Source of the DNA: Lentibacillus persicus
Lineage (GTDB): Bacteria; Bacillota; Bacilli; Bacillales; Amphibacillaceae
Direction of reading: 5' to 3'
Length of the DNA: 64,000 nt
Assembly (NCBI RefSeq): GCF_900112705.1
Contig: NZ_FOMR01000002.1
Location: 62,001 to 126,000, forward strand
Positions 29,037 through 38,731 of this stretch are shown here, piece by piece. The translations under genes were made by a program, and so were the position numbers. A model generated the notes under the pieces. That model made no database searches and was not told the origin of the DNA. It was given only the letters and a program-made list of their open reading frames with translations. Within the stretch, counting starts at the first letter, position 1, and each line of letters begins with the position of its first letter.

Positions 29037-29672
29037 CTAATTTTTTGGCATTACTGATACTCTGTGTGTTGGTGCATTCAGCACACGGGAAATCGATTCG
29101 ACTACCCGCTGTTCAACCGAAGCATGATCAACCCCCTTTGCAACAACAAAAACCCCCCTTACATCCGGTTTTTCAGTGCGGACCAGCAGCGGAACTTCCT
29201 TGTCCCCTTGATTCACTAACACAACCTGCGTTTCCTTTTGGGTATCTTCGATGTCTCGAGTCCCGCCATTTGTGTCCGATTCCTCAGTGACTTGCTGACC
29301 GGCTATTAAATTTTTTTCATATATTTTAACTTTGGTTGACTCAAGATTTACCATTACTTCAGCTTCGGATACACCTTGGATTTGATTCAGCATTTCTTGC
29401 AGATCGTCTTCATAACTTGCCTCAATTTCATCCACAGCTGTTGTCTCAGCTGATTTATTTGAAAACGTTTCATTTGTTGATTGCTCCGCATTATCAGTTG
29501 AATCTAAATTAATGGACGAATCATTTTCCTCAGGTTCCCCCATTGAAAACACGTTGCTTAAAATAATCAGCAGAAGCCCAATTAAACCTATAACAATAAT
29601 GTAGCCCGCTCTTCTTGAAGGTCTTCCCGAGGAATCCGGATTATTAAATAGTTTTTTTAGCTGATTTTTCAA
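29037..29672 (-). CDS. spoIIIAG: stage III sporulation protein AG
   Basis: 211 aa. One N-terminal membrane helix (about 22-44, AGYIIVIGLIGLLLIILSN) and a periplasm-like domain with the ring-building motif (LQEMLNQIQGVSEAEVMVNLE...SISRVLNAPTHRVSVMPKN). In B. subtilis SpoIIIAG forms a large ring of the mother-cell side of the channel. ATG overlaps the spoIIIAF stop by 4 nt. Confidence 0.92.
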   Translation of the reverse strand: MKNQLKKLFNNPDSSGRPSRRAGYIIVIGLIGLLLIILSNVFSMGEPEENDSSINLDSTDNAEQSTNETFSNKSAETTAVDEIEASYEDDLQEMLNQIQGVSEAEVMVNLESTKVKIYEKNLIAGQQVTEESDTNGGTRDIEDTQKETQVVLVNQGDKEVPLLVRTEKPDVRGVFVVAKGVDHASVEQRVVESISRVLNAPTHRVSVMPKN

Positions 29673-30298
29673 GCTGACCCTCCCTCCCCTGTAATGCTAA
29701 TCTTGTCCTTGTCTACCTTCCATAGATCCTCAAGCAGTCGTTTAATGCCTTCTACATCGACTGCCGCTTCATTTTTAGATGGCTCATCCATAATAACGAC
29801 ATCTTCAACAGCATCCACACTCCCTTCCGGTGGTTCTGCTTCACGCAGTGTGACGTCGAGTTTATCCAGGTTTTCCTCCAGGTTTTCATATGTAATATCA
29901 TGCGTGTTTGATATCTGGAAGTCGATGTGTGTTATCTCCCGGTGGTACTCTTCCCGCAATGTATCGTTCGCCAGCTCTTTTAGCTGTACAGCCATCTCTT
30001 CTAGAATATATGCATGCTGCGAGGCTTGTATTTCTTTTTTTTGTGTTTTTATTAAATTTTCTGTTTCGCCCATTTCATTTTGCTGTGATTCAACTTCTGT
30101 CATCGATTGTTCAATTGCATGCTTGATATCCATATCAAATAAATAAAAAACCGGTTTTAAGAAGATAAGAATTAAAATAAGACCAACCGTAAAATTGATA
30201 TATTTTTTTAAAGACGTTTCCGGGATTAACAAATCAACAACGGATGCCACCAATAAAAAGATAATGATTTGAGTTACCCACTCAATTAAAAGATCCAT
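29669..30298 (-). CDS. spoIIIAF: stage III sporulation protein AF
   Basis: 209 aa. Two N-terminal membrane helices (about 5-22 and 33-52) followed by a soluble domain with weak ring-building-motif resemblance. ATG at 30298 is 6 nt after AGGGGG; an upstream in-frame start (30343) is inside spoIIIAE and lacks a ribosome site. Part of the eight-gene channel operon. Confidence 0.9.
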   Translation of the reverse strand: MDLLIEWVTQIIIFLLVASVVDLLIPETSLKKYINFTVGLILILIFLKPVFYLFDMDIKHAIEQSMTEVESQQNEMGETENLIKTQKKEIQASQHAYILEEMAVQLKELANDTLREEYHREITHIDFQISNTHDITYENLEENLDKLDVTLREAEPPEGSVDAVEDVVIMDEPSKNEAAVDVEGIKRLLEDLWKVDKDKISITGEGGSA

Positions 30299-30308
30299 CA
30301 GGGACCCC

Positions 30309-31496
30309 CTACCGGAGCAGAATAGTGATATTACTTGCCGCAACTAAAATGACAATCGATAAAAAAAACATTAATGTAACAGCCAAAAGACAAGCTAAAA
30401 CCAATACAATGAATTTGCTGATCGTATCAAGTGTGGTGATCACAGGTCCATCCCCGATCGGCTGCAAAACAGCAGACGCCAGTTTATAAACCAGAGCGAT
30501 GGCAAAAATTTTGATTGCCGGGAAAATCGCGACCAATAAAACGATCACAACCCCTACTATCCCCACAGCATTTTTGAGCAAAAGTGACGCGCTTAAAATC
30601 GTATCCGTTGCATCTGTAAAAGTTCTCCCAACAACCGGTATAAAATTGCCGGTGATGAACTTCGTTGTTTTCATCGCTACACCATCCTGCACAGCGCTTG
30701 ATGCTCCCTGAACAGACATCACTCCTAAAAATACTGTTAAAAAAACGCCTAAGGTTCCCATGCCAACGTTTTTGAATAAATTAGCAAGATTCGTCACGTT
30801 GTAATTATCGTTTAAGCTGTTGACGATCAATAATAAGGCCGAGAGAAATAATAGCGGCAAAATAAACTTAGAAACGAGCACCCCACTCACATTGATAAGA
30901 AATATGATAATTGGATGAAAGAATGCAACTGTTATAACATTGCCAAGTGTAGCCATAATTCCGAGAACAAGCGGCAATAATGCAATCATAAAACCGCTCA
31001 TCGATTCGATCGCATCGTTGGCATACGATACCGCTAAGTAAAAACTGTTAAGTGCGAGATAAACCAGGACAATATAAACGACGTAATAGGCAATTCTGCT
31101 GACGGCACTTTTTTCAAAAGCGGTATGCATCGTTTGCAAAATGCTGGAAAATAACGTCAGCATGAACAGAGTCCCTAACAATTTTCCGTTAAGAATCAGC
31201 TCGTGCAATAAAAATTCGATAACACCTAAAAACACATTCTTTATTGAAAAAGCTCCATTGTCTTTTACAAATTCATAGATGCTCGTTTTTTCAAGTTCAG
31301 GCACAAACCCACCGTACTCATTTACAAGTGTTTGCCAATGGGTTTCAATTCCACCCAGCTGGACATCATTTAACATTTGTCTTTCAACTTCCGCCGAATC
31401 CTTCTCATCCTTGCTCTCGGCTGCCAAAGCGGGTGTAATATCGGCGAAAAGCAGTAATATAAAAATTATCCCGACTGCCCATTTGCAGTTTTTCAT
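30309..31496 (-). CDS. spoIIIAE: stage III sporulation protein AE
   Basis: 395 aa. Signal peptide (ending near ALA-AE, residues ~24-26) followed by about six to eight membrane helices; a polytopic channel component in the mother-cell membrane. ATG at 31496 is 10 nt after GGGGG. Located between AD and AF. Confidence 0.92.
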   Translation of the reverse strand: MKNCKWAVGIIFILLLFADITPALAAESKDEKDSAEVERQMLNDVQLGGIETHWQTLVNEYGGFVPELEKTSIYEFVKDNGAFSIKNVFLGVIEFLLHELILNGKLLGTLFMLTLFSSILQTMHTAFEKSAVSRIAYYVVYIVLVYLALNSFYLAVSYANDAIESMSGFMIALLPLVLGIMATLGNVITVAFFHPIIIFLINVSGVLVSKFILPLLFLSALLLIVNSLNDNYNVTNLANLFKNVGMGTLGVFLTVFLGVMSVQGASSAVQDGVAMKTTKFITGNFIPVVGRTFTDATDTILSASLLLKNAVGIVGVVIVLLVAIFPAIKIFAIALVYKLASAVLQPIGDGPVITTLDTISKFIVLVLACLLAVTLMFFLSIVILVAASNITILLR

Positions 31497-31525
31497 TTTC
31501 CGTGTGCCCCCTTTCTGGACCACGG

Positions 31526-31918
31526 CTAAACCGAGTCAATAAACTTGAGGATTGCTTCGATAACTGCCGTAATGATTGGGATTGATAACAACAGGATAAA
31601 TATTTTACCGGCCATTTCAATTTTAGATGCCACCGACTGCAGTCCCGCATCCTTTGTCAGATTAGCCCCAAATTCAGTAATATACGCGATTCCAATTATT
31701 TTCAGGATTGTCTCCATATACATGCCATCAATGTTTGCCTTGTTTCCTAAGGTTTCAATTAATCGAAAAATGACGCCAATTTGCTGGATTACAACCAGAA
31801 AAATGAGGATTGTCGTAACAAGAACTAATAAAAACGCAAAGGAAGCATTCATTTCCTTCAAGACCATATAAAGAATACTGGTGATAATGCCAATGGCAAC
31901 AATCTGGAAGATGTCCAT
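31526..31918 (-). CDS. spoIIIAD: stage III sporulation protein AD
   Basis: 130 aa, four hydrophobic helices (MDIFQIVAIGIITSILYMVL, FAFLLVLVTTILIFLVVIQQ, the ETILKIIGIAYITEF segment and ILLLSIPIITAVIEAIL). Belongs with AC and AE to the membrane-embedded part of the channel. ATG behind GGGGT; 7 bp after spoIIIAC. Confidence 0.92.
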   Translation of the reverse strand: MDIFQIVAIGIITSILYMVLKEMNASFAFLLVLVTTILIFLVVIQQIGVIFRLIETLGNKANIDGMYMETILKIIGIAYITEFGANLTKDAGLQSVASKIEMAGKIFILLLSIPIITAVIEAILKFIDSV

Positions 31919-31924
31919 CTGCGT

Positions 31925-32131
31925 CTACCCCTGGAAAAGGAATACAGACTTTATCTGCTGGAATAAATCTGAAAGTCCATTAACGACAATGACTAAAACA
32001 ATTATAAAACCTACCAGAGTGGCAAATTGAGCAATTTCTTCTTTCCCCATTTGTTTCAGAATTGTGTGTATAAGAGCAACGATAATACCAATTCCTGCGA
32101 TTTGAAATAATATGGATGCATCAATAGCCAT
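31925..32131 (-). CDS. spoIIIAC: stage III sporulation protein AC
   Basis: 68 aa with two transmembrane helices (about 8-26 and 34-56). ATG at 32131 is preceded by AAAGGAG; the longer frame starting at 32182 runs into spoIIIAB and has no ribosome site. The size equals the usual 68 aa. Confidence 0.92.
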   Translation of the reverse strand: MAIDASILFQIAGIGIIVALIHTILKQMGKEEIAQFATLVGFIIVLVIVVNGLSDLFQQIKSVFLFQG

Positions 32132-32148
32132 GGAAGTGCTCCTTTCCT

Positions 32149-32661
32149 CTATATAAACAGCAACACGATAAAAATGCCGCACAGCACGCCTAAACTTTTA
32201 GCCATTTTGCTGTATTTGTAGTGTTCATCCTGAGCCTCTTCCAGCTCACGGTCGAGGTGCTTAATCGCGAGGTGAATATGTTTCTGCTGCTGGGTGAAAT
32301 CATGCTGACCGAGTGTCCTGCCAAATTGTTTCAATATTTCACTTTCATTTGCTCCAAGCGCTGAATTTTCCAATAAACTATCTACACATTTCGTCCATAC
32401 AGTGTATAGATCAACGTTTTTGTTCTTTAATGAATTGTCAAGATCTGCAAAAAACGTATTAGCAGGTCCGGGAATTTGTCCTGCTATCTTTGTAAACACA
32501 TCTGGTAAGGGCAGTTGACTATATAGGATTTCAGCTTCAAGAATCTGCAATGCATTTTTCATTTGACGGATATGTTTTGGTCTCTCAGTTAATTGTGAAC
32601 TGATTTTAAATCCGATCAGCGTGGTGGTTCCTATGAAAAGAAGCGCGCCAATCCACTGCAT
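32149..32661 (-). CDS. spoIIIAB: stage III sporulation protein AB
   Basis: 170 aa. N-terminal helix, a soluble helical domain resembling type II secretion GspF (LQILEAEILYSQLPLPDVF), and a C-terminal helix (LGVLCGIFIVLLFI). ATG at 32661 is 8 nt after GGGGTG. The gene starts 56 bp inside the spoIIIAA reading frame, a longer overlap than the rest of the operon. Confidence 0.92.
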   Translation of the reverse strand: MQWIGALLFIGTTTLIGFKISSQLTERPKHIRQMKNALQILEAEILYSQLPLPDVFTKIAGQIPGPANTFFADLDNSLKNKNVDLYTVWTKCVDSLLENSALGANESEILKQFGRTLGQHDFTQQQKHIHLAIKHLDRELEEAQDEHYKYSKMAKSLGVLCGIFIVLLFI

Positions 32662-33583
32662 TCATCATGCACCCCGGTTTCTGGATAATGTTTTCATATG
32701 AGTGGGTATAAATCCCATGAATTTGGCCGGGCTTGGCTTGTCCATTCAGTACAACAAAGCGCTGAAACACCTGTTGACGAAATAGCGGTTGTAACGAAGG
32801 CCGTTTCTGCAAGGCTTCCAATGAATTTCCATGTATCGTGCATATGACAATGACACCAGCATTAATAGCCTCCAACAGTGCTTGTACATCTGACTTGCTT
32901 CCAATTTCATCAACAATTAATACGTCAGGTGACATTGATCTGATCATCATCATCATGCCTTCATCTTTGGGACACGCATCCATCACATCAGTTCTTTTGC
33001 CTAAGTCATGCTGCGGGATCCCTTTTTTTGAGCCGCCGATTTCAGATCGTTCATCAACGATGCCGACTTTACGGGCACCCACTCTGTTCCATCCTGTTCC
33101 AATCAAACGGGCTAAATCACGGATTAAGGTCGTTTTCCCTGTTTGTGGCGAACCGATAAGCAATGTGCTGAGATACTGATTCTTATAAAGATATGGTATG
33201 AGCGGCACGGCTGCTCCGATCTTCTCGCTCGCAATACGGATATTAAAAAACGTTATATACTGAATTGCTTTAACCTGACCATTAACTGTGTTCACCTTAC
33301 CTGACAAACCAACACGATGGCCGCCTTCAATCGTGATATAACCTTCCCGAAGTTCATCTTCCATCTGATATAACGAAAATTCACTAAGCTGATTCAACAC
33401 AAATATACTGTCATTTCTATCCGGCCTTTTACCTTCCAGCCATTCCGTCCGGTCATTGAAAATCAATTCGATTGGCTGTTGGAGCCGGAAGCGGATCTCT
33501 TGCAGCTTGTCCCAGCGATTTTCCACTTTTAAAAAAACCGCTTGTCTTATTTTCTCGGGAAATAGTCTCAATATCTCTTCCAT
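32606..33583 (-). CDS. spoIIIAA: stage III sporulation protein AA, ATPase
   Basis: 325 aa. AAA/secretion-type ATPase thought to power or assemble the SpoIIIA channel. Walker A in LIGSPQTGKTTLIRDLAR, Walker B in SPDVLIVDEIG, and a His box near TIHGNS. ATG at 33583 is 6 nt after GAGGA. The C-terminus is ~18 residues longer than the B. subtilis protein (307 aa), caused by the overlap with spoIIIAB. First gene of the operon, behind a sigma-E promoter. Confidence 0.94.
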   Translation of the reverse strand: MEEILRLFPEKIRQAVFLKVENRWDKLQEIRFRLQQPIELIFNDRTEWLEGKRPDRNDSIFVLNQLSEFSLYQMEDELREGYITIEGGHRVGLSGKVNTVNGQVKAIQYITFFNIRIASEKIGAAVPLIPYLYKNQYLSTLLIGSPQTGKTTLIRDLARLIGTGWNRVGARKVGIVDERSEIGGSKKGIPQHDLGKRTDVMDACPKDEGMMMMIRSMSPDVLIVDEIGSKSDVQALLEAINAGVIVICTIHGNSLEALQKRPSLQPLFRQQVFQRFVVLNGQAKPGQIHGIYTHSYENIIQKPGCMMNAVDWRASFHRNHHADRI

Positions 33584-33617
33584 CACATGTCCTCACTTTT
33601 ACAATAGCTTGTTAGTA

Positions 33618-33646
33618 AATGTATGATATCAAGATAAAATTATGAC
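33618..33646 (-). promoter_or_regulatory. sigma-E promoter of the spoIIIA operon
   Basis: Minus strand GTCATAA (33646-33640), 14 nt, CATACATT (33625-33618). The -10 matches the sigma-E consensus CATACANT fully and lies 35 bp before the start codon, as expected for mother-cell expression. Confidence 0.8.
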
Positions 33647-33665
33647 TCAGCAGCTTTAAAGGCAT

Positions 33666-33695
33666 AAAAAAACGACCCTGTATAACAGGACCGTT
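33666..33695 (-). terminator. intrinsic terminator of efp
   Basis: Minus strand ACGGTCCTG pairs with CAGGGTCGT (two G-U pairs) around TTATA, followed by T7. Confidence 0.85.
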
Positions 33696-33715
33696 TGGGG
33701 TTTCTTTGCTATTTG

Positions 33716-34273
33716 TTAAGCTCGTGAAACGTACTTGCCTTCTGATGTGCTAATAATCAGGGCGTCACCCTCATTAACAAAGAGAGGGACTTGAACGGTA
33801 TAACCGGTCTCCAATGTTGCTGGTTTCGTGCCGCCGCTTGCTGTATCACCCTTTAAACCAGGCTCCGTTTCTGTTACAGTCAGTTCGACGTTTTTAGGGA
33901 GCTCCACACCAATGACTTCCCCTTCATAGGTAATAATGGAGACCTCCATATTTTCCCTCATAAAATTCAGTTCGTTTTCAATCTGGTTTGTTTGCAGTTC
34001 AAGCTGTTCAAATGTCTTGGTATCCATAAACGCATGTGTGTCCCCTGAAGCATATAAATATTGCATCTTTCGGTTTTCAATATGAGCTCGATTAACTTTC
34101 TCACCAGCTCGGAATGTTTTCTCCTGGATATTTCCGTTTCGCAAATTTCTGAGCTTCGACCGAACAAAAGCTGCGCCTTTACCTGGCTTCACGTGCTGGA
34201 AATCAATCACTTGCCATGCCTGGTTATCCAGTTCAATCGTTAATCCGGTCTTAAAATCGTTTACTGATATCAT
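33716..34273 (-). CDS. efp: translation elongation factor P
   Basis: 185 aa, three beta-barrel domains. It rescues ribosomes stalled at polyproline. The loop [12 protein letters not shown] near residue 32 carries the Lys that Bacilli modify (5-aminopentanolylation in B. subtilis). ATG with GGGAGGA upstream; 28 bp after yqhT. Confidence 0.96.
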   Translation of the reverse strand: MISVNDFKTGLTIELDNQAWQVIDFQHVKPGKGAAFVRSKLRNLRNGNIQEKTFRAGEKVNRAHIENRKMQYLYASGDTHAFMDTKTFEQLELQTNQIENELNFMRENMEVSIITYEGEVIGVELPKNVELTVTETEPGLKGDTASGGTKPATLETGYTVQVPLFVNEGDALIISTSEGKYVSRA

Positions 34274-34301
34274 ATATAAAGTCCTCCCGTTTGTCGTTTA
34301 T

Positions 34302-35363
34302 CTAAAGCCGAACCAATTCTTTTGGTGCGCGCGTGAGACGATCATTCCCTGTCTCTGTTATGACAATATCATCTTCAATGCGGCAACCGCCAACATCAGG
34401 TATATAAATACCCGGTTCGACTGTCACGACCATGCCTGGTTCTAATTTCTTATCAGATTTAAAGGACAATGCCGGCCCTTCATGAACTTCCATGCCAAGT
34501 CCGTGCCCGGTTGAATGTCCGAAATAATCACCAAATCCTTTACTATCAATATAATCTCGTGTCAGTGCATCAGCTTCTTTGCCGGTCATTCCCGGCTTAA
34601 TATTTGCAACACCACGCAACTGGGCTTCGAGTACGGTATCATATATCGTTTTTAATCGATCACTGATTTCACCGACCGCCACCGTCCTGGTCGTGTCAGA
34701 ACAGTAACCGTCCAACAGTGCACCATAGTCCATTGTAACCAGTTCACCGTTCTGAATTTCTTTTTCAGAAGCAACGCCATGCGGAAGGGCAGCGCGATAT
34801 CCTGAAGCAACAATAATATCGAAACTGGATGAGGCTGCACCTTGCCTCCGCATAAAAAATTCAAGCTCATTCGAAATATCGATTTCTTTAACACCCGGCT
34901 TGATATAGTTTTGAATGTGATCGAAAGCATCGTCTGCAATTTTAGCTGCTCGTTTTAGATGCTCAAGTTCTTCATCCGACTTAACCAGGCGCAAGTCTTC
35001 CACAAGACCGCTGACAGGCACTAATTCCGTCTCCAATGTTTCGTTATATTTTTCATAGGTTGAAAAGGTTACATGGTCTTTTTCAAACCCAATCCGCTTT
35101 ACGCTCATTTGTTTTAATTGTTCGCTTATTTCATTATGGATTGGTTGCTTATGTTCAACGATTGTAAAGTCAACTGCTTGTTCACTTGCTTGTTCTATGT
35201 AGCGGAAATCAGTTATAAATCGTGCGTCATTCTGGGTGACGACTGCCGCACCAGCCGTCCCGGTAAACCCGGTAATATATCTTCTGTTGATTGGGCTGTT
35301 GATTAGAATCGCATCCAAATTTTCCTCGTTTAATTTTCGACGAAGTTCAGCTAATTTCCCCAT
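34302..35363 (-). CDS. yqhT: M24 family aminopeptidase (YqhT, Xaa-Pro type)
   Basis: 353 aa. N-terminal creatinase-like domain (1-125) and a C-terminal pita-bread peptidase domain with the metal ligands in TMDYGALLDGYCSDTTRT, GHSTGHGLGMEVHEGP, TVEPGIYIP and GGCRIEDD. It removes N-terminal residues preceding proline. The adjacent efp-yqhT pairing is conserved in bacilli. ATG at 35363 has AAAGGGA; the longer open frame upstream is the antisense of aroQ and is not used. Confidence 0.93.
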   Translation of the reverse strand: MGKLAELRRKLNEENLDAILINSPINRRYITGFTGTAGAAVVTQNDARFITDFRYIEQASEQAVDFTIVEHKQPIHNEISEQLKQMSVKRIGFEKDHVTFSTYEKYNETLETELVPVSGLVEDLRLVKSDEELEHLKRAAKIADDAFDHIQNYIKPGVKEIDISNELEFFMRRQGAASSSFDIIVASGYRAALPHGVASEKEIQNGELVTMDYGALLDGYCSDTTRTVAVGEISDRLKTIYDTVLEAQLRGVANIKPGMTGKEADALTRDYIDSKGFGDYFGHSTGHGLGMEVHEGPALSFKSDKKLEPGMVVTVEPGIYIPDVGGCRIEDDIVITETGNDRLTRAPKELVRL

Positions 35364-35382
35364 ATAATCATCCCTTTCCACT

Positions 35383-35811
35383 TTAATCCAGGAAGGCTTG
35401 TGCAGCCAAACGATAGCCTTTTCGTCCCAACCCCACAATTTGACCATAACACACCGCTGCAAGCATCGATTGATGTCTGAAGTTTTCTCGTTTATGCACG
35501 TTAGAAATATGGACTTCGATGACAGGAACGCTAATCGCAGCGATTGCGTCACGTAAAGCAATGCTCGTATGTGTGTAGGCAGCAGGGTTAAATATAATGC
35601 CATCATAAGATAATTCATTCGCACGGTGAAGCGAATCAATCAATTCACCTTCATGGTTTGACTGAAAACAATCCAGTTCACCGCCGGCAGTCTTAACCAG
35701 TTTAGTCAACTCATCCTCGATTGACTGCAATGTGAACTCCCCATAAACATCTTTTTCCCTCATACCGAGCAAATTAATATTCGGTCCATTCAATAGCAAA
35801 AGACGGCTCAT
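35383..35811 (-). CDS. aroQ: type II 3-dehydroquinate dehydratase
   Basis: 142 aa dodecameric type II enzyme of the shikimate pathway, dehydrating 3-dehydroquinate. Hallmarks: LLLNGPNINLLGMRE with the catalytic-loop Arg, DCFQSNHEGELID, FNPAAYTHTSIALRDA and EVHISNVHKRENFRH. ATG with AAGGA upstream; 19 bp before yqhT. Works in the same pathway as aroK at 49.7 kb. Confidence 0.95.
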   Translation of the reverse strand: MSRLLLLNGPNINLLGMREKDVYGEFTLQSIEDELTKLVKTAGGELDCFQSNHEGELIDSLHRANELSYDGIIFNPAAYTHTSIALRDAIAAISVPVIEVHISNVHKRENFRHQSMLAAVCYGQIVGLGRKGYRLAAQAFLD

Positions 35812-35901
35812 TATTGGTTCATTCCTTTTTCATTCATAATAGTAATGGACGTTTCCAGTTTATCACAAACGAAAAGGATTGAATAATGCTAAACTCCAAA
35901 A

Positions 35902-36417
35902 TTACTTCGACGCTTCTTTTTCTCTGACTTTTATAATTGTTTCGTTATAGTCATAGGATATGGAATAACCAATAAAAGTGCCGTATAATATATATAAACA
36001 AATCGATGATACAATCGTGTCTGTCTTCAACTCTGTAAGATGTGGAATATTAGGGAAAATGGGCTGGATAACGTAGAAAACGATTATCCAAAGAAGCACC
36101 CCGTATGCAGCCCCAATCCAGAGGGTGTTTATTTTTTTAAACAGCATGAAGTAAACTAACGCCGTTCCCAGTGAGATAACACCCATCATAAATATCGATA
36201 TGACATTGCCGAGCCACGTGTCAATCCACGGTGCTGAGAGCCACGAACGGAGCACATAACTTTTCGGGGCTACTTCTGAAAAATTGAAATAATACAATAC
36301 AAGGCCAAAAAAGCCTCCAAGCACCCCTCCGATAAATCCTGTTAAAAGTGATCTGGATAAGATACTGACGGGTTCTTCCTGCTTGTTTTGTTCCAGCCGG
36401 TTGTCTTGTTCACGCAT
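35902..36417 (-). CDS. yqhR: YqhR family membrane protein
   Basis: 171 aa with a polar N-terminus and four predicted helices (about 25-48, 72-95, 103-124, 145-160). Matches YqhR in size, topology and position upstream of aroQ. Function unknown. ATG at 36417 follows GGAGGTG. Confidence 0.82.
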   Translation of the reverse strand: MREQDNRLEQNKQEEPVSILSRSLLTGFIGGVLGGFFGLVLYYFNFSEVAPKSYVLRSWLSAPWIDTWLGNVISIFMMGVISLGTALVYFMLFKKINTLWIGAAYGVLLWIIVFYVIQPIFPNIPHLTELKTDTIVSSICLYILYGTFIGYSISYDYNETIIKVREKEASK

Positions 36418-36703
36418 GAAAACACCTCCACTCATATATTGTTTCCAAACGTTCTCAACTCAATCATGACTTTTCAAAAAACGATTTTGACAGTAGCTGA
36501 ATGGGCAATTTTCTAGTAAAATAGAATGTGAAAATAATATTCAACCACCACGAATAATTTAAACAGTAAGGGAAACAATTGAAATAGAATAATTTTTAAA
36601 CCAAAACCACAAATCCACCTGATTTTTTTCCGTTGAAGTGATAAAAAGAAGGCTAACAGTGGTATAAGTACAATAGGACTGCAAAAGAAAGGAGGAGATC
36701 CGG

Positions 36704-37087
36704 GTGCAAAGCAGTAAAGGAACTATAGTGGTCTATGCGATTATCGGCCTTGCCATAATCGGGGTTGTCACACAATTATTCAGTAATACAGCTTCCTTTC
36801 TGACAAGTATTTTTACGATGCTTGGATTTAGTATCGTTGTTTTTGCTTTGCTTTACTTTTTCATTTTCAAAAAAAGGAGTGGAGGAACTTCCGACGAATC
36901 CAAGAAATACAAACAGGCAGTAAAACAATCAAAAGCCAAATATAAACAGCCGCAGCAGAATAAATCACCTTCAACATCCAAAAGCCCAAAATCATTTCCT
37001 TTTAAAAAGAAACAAAATAAGCGACCTTCCCATCTGCGGGTAATCGATGGTAATAAATCAAAAAGAAAAAACCGGGCCAGCTTTTGA
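36704..37087 (+). CDS. yqhP: SA1362/YqhP family membrane protein
   Basis: 127 aa. Two N-terminal helices (about 8-25 and 32-53) followed by a highly basic, Lys/Gln/Ser-rich disordered cytosolic tail ending in RVIDGNKSKRKNRASF. Fits the SA1362/YqhP family; role unknown. GTG at 36704 with GGAGGAG upstream. Convergent with yqhO across a shared terminator. Confidence 0.8.
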   Translation: MQSSKGTIVVYAIIGLAIIGVVTQLFSNTASFLTSIFTMLGFSIVVFALLYFFIFKKRSGGTSDESKKYKQAVKQSKAKYKQPQQNKSPSTSKSPKSFPFKKKQNKRPSHLRVIDGNKSKRKNRASF

Positions 37088-37096
37088 CTGGACCGG
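37066..37096. terminator. bidirectional terminator between yqhP and yqhO
   Basis: AAAACCGG-GCCAG pairs with CTGG-ACCGGTTTT around TTTTGA, with A and T runs on both sides. It overlaps the 3' end of yqhP. Confidence 0.8.
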
Positions 37097-37098
37097 TT

Positions 37099-37989
37099 TT
37101 ATTTTGGCCAATGTTTCAGGAACGACTCAGCTCTATTCTTTCCTGTATGAATCAATTTTTCTTTTGTACGATGATCCAGCTCAAAATCCATTGTGGCAAC
37201 TTGATCAACAGGTATGAAAATAATGTTATGCTGTTCGGATTTTGAAACGTAGCGGGCATCATGAGCATGAAGCATGGTTGAGAAAAGCGCGTGGAACATA
37301 TCGAGTGCATTTCGTATATCACGCTGCTGCTCTTTCTCCGGGAAGCCACTTAATTTCATTCCTAAAACCGGTCGGTTGTTCCGTCTGTTTTCCCCTTTAA
37401 AAACCCACAGCGGAAAGTTGCTTAATAAACCGCCATCAACTATCAAGCTTTTTTTATCAGATTTACCGGGCAATTTTTTGGGGATAAAAAAATATGGAAA
37501 ACCGGCGCTCATTCTAACCGCCTTGGCAACTGGAAAATAAGCGGGGCTAATACCATAAATTCTTTCCAGGTCATCAGGGATAACCACCAGCTTTCCAAGT
37601 GATATATCACTGATAACAACTTTCAAATACCCAGGCTTTAAATCGTTAAAGGTATATATACTTTTTGCTTCCAGGAGTTTATAAATCCATTTTTCCATTT
37701 TATTGCCTTTGTATAAGCCAAGCTGAAAATAGAGGTTCAGCCATTTTGAAAAAGGCACCAATGTCGTCCATTTAGGCGGATCCAGAAATTTTTCGGTATT
37801 AAGCTCCTTAAACTTCTTTTCGATTTCGTTAATTGAATAACCGGCCGCAATCAACGCTGCCAGAATAGCTCCTGCCGACGTACCTGCTACCCGCTCATAC
37901 GAATGGTTGTACGCGTACACTTCCTGGAGTGCTCCCAGAAAGGCATATGCTTTAACACCACCACCAGAAAAAACGCCGTCGATCTTCAT
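37099..37989 (-). CDS. yqhO: patatin-like phospholipase family protein YqhO
   Basis: 296 aa. Patatin fold with oxyanion loop FSGGGVKAYAFLG, nucleophile elbow GTSAGA (Ser near residue 41) and catalytic Asp in VDGGLLSNFP. It should be an acyl hydrolase of lipids; the natural substrate is unknown. Not followed by a signal peptide or membrane anchor, so probably cytosolic or membrane-peripheral. Confidence 0.88.
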   Translation of the reverse strand: MKIDGVFSGGGVKAYAFLGALQEVYAYNHSYERVAGTSAGAILAALIAAGYSINEIEKKFKELNTEKFLDPPKWTTLVPFSKWLNLYFQLGLYKGNKMEKWIYKLLEAKSIYTFNDLKPGYLKVVISDISLGKLVVIPDDLERIYGISPAYFPVAKAVRMSAGFPYFFIPKKLPGKSDKKSLIVDGGLLSNFPLWVFKGENRRNNRPVLGMKLSGFPEKEQQRDIRNALDMFHALFSTMLHAHDARYVSKSEQHNIIFIPVDQVATMDFELDHRTKEKLIHTGKNRAESFLKHWPK

Positions 37990-38069
37990 GTGATCTCTCC
38001 CTGATGTACCTAGTTATTTATATATGTAAGTACACATCAGGAAAAATAGAACACAAATGTATTGTGCGA

Positions 38070-38489
38070 TTATTCTGTGTTTGCCTGAATAATGTGCCGC
38101 AGCTCATTTATTCGGTCTTGATCAGCTCTGAAATATTGTACCAAATCACCAATCCTGTCAATTGAATTCCAACTAAGGTGATGTTCAATCCCTTCAACAT
38201 CTTCGTATATTTTGTCACTGTCAACACCGATTATTTCAAGAAACTCTTCCAATAGTTCATGACGGTAAACAAGGCGTTCGCCCAGCTTTTTTCCTTTCGC
38301 TGTCAAGATAAAACCTCTGTATTTCTCATAGTTAAGATAGTCATCCTTATCCAATTTTTGAACCATTTTTGTGACAGACGACGGATGAACCACTAACGCT
38401 TCTGCTATATCAGAGACACGTGCATACCCTTTAGATTGCATTAAATTATGGATTAGTTCTATATAGTCTTCCATGCTTGGTGTTGGCAT
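38070..38489 (-). CDS. mntR: manganese transport regulator MntR
   Basis: 139 aa DtxR-family repressor of Mn uptake. N-terminal winged HTH ([28 protein letters not shown]), dimerisation domain with metal ligands Asp/Glu and His ([25 protein letters not shown]). No SH3-like third domain, as in MntR. ATG at 38489 gives [11 protein letters not shown], identical in layout to B. subtilis MntR (142 aa); the open upstream extension is rejected. Ribosome site is weak (GTGAG). Confidence 0.94.
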   Translation of the reverse strand: MPTPSMEDYIELIHNLMQSKGYARVSDIAEALVVHPSSVTKMVQKLDKDDYLNYEKYRGFILTAKGKKLGERLVYRHELLEEFLEIIGVDSDKIYEDVEGIEHHLSWNSIDRIGDLVQYFRADQDRINELRHIIQANTE

Positions 38490-38688
38490 CGAATCACTCA
38501 CTTTAATGAATAATTTTTTGTCTAACGCAAAAGTTTTTCTCCCTACAGCATACAGGAAATGCATTATTGGGACAAGTTTTATGTGGCTTATTATACAGTT
38601 TATAAGCAATTGCCAACTTTATTTGGAGCCATTATAGAGTGGATTATCGAAGCTATATTTCTTCTTTGTTAACGAATGTCTTTTTAAA

Positions 38689-38722
38689 ATGTAAAAAGGA
38701 ACCGGCTATTAACCAGTTCCTT
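38689..38722 (-). terminator. intrinsic terminator of nrdJ
   Basis: Minus strand AAGGAACTGG pairs with CCGGTTCCTT (one T-G pair) around a short loop, followed by T5. Confidence 0.85.
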
Positions 38723-38731
38723 TCGACGGCA

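Noticed and set aside
34302-35639. Long N-terminal extension of the YqhT peptidase
   Set aside because: It is only an open frame through aroQ; ATG 35363 has a ribosome site and the normal family start.
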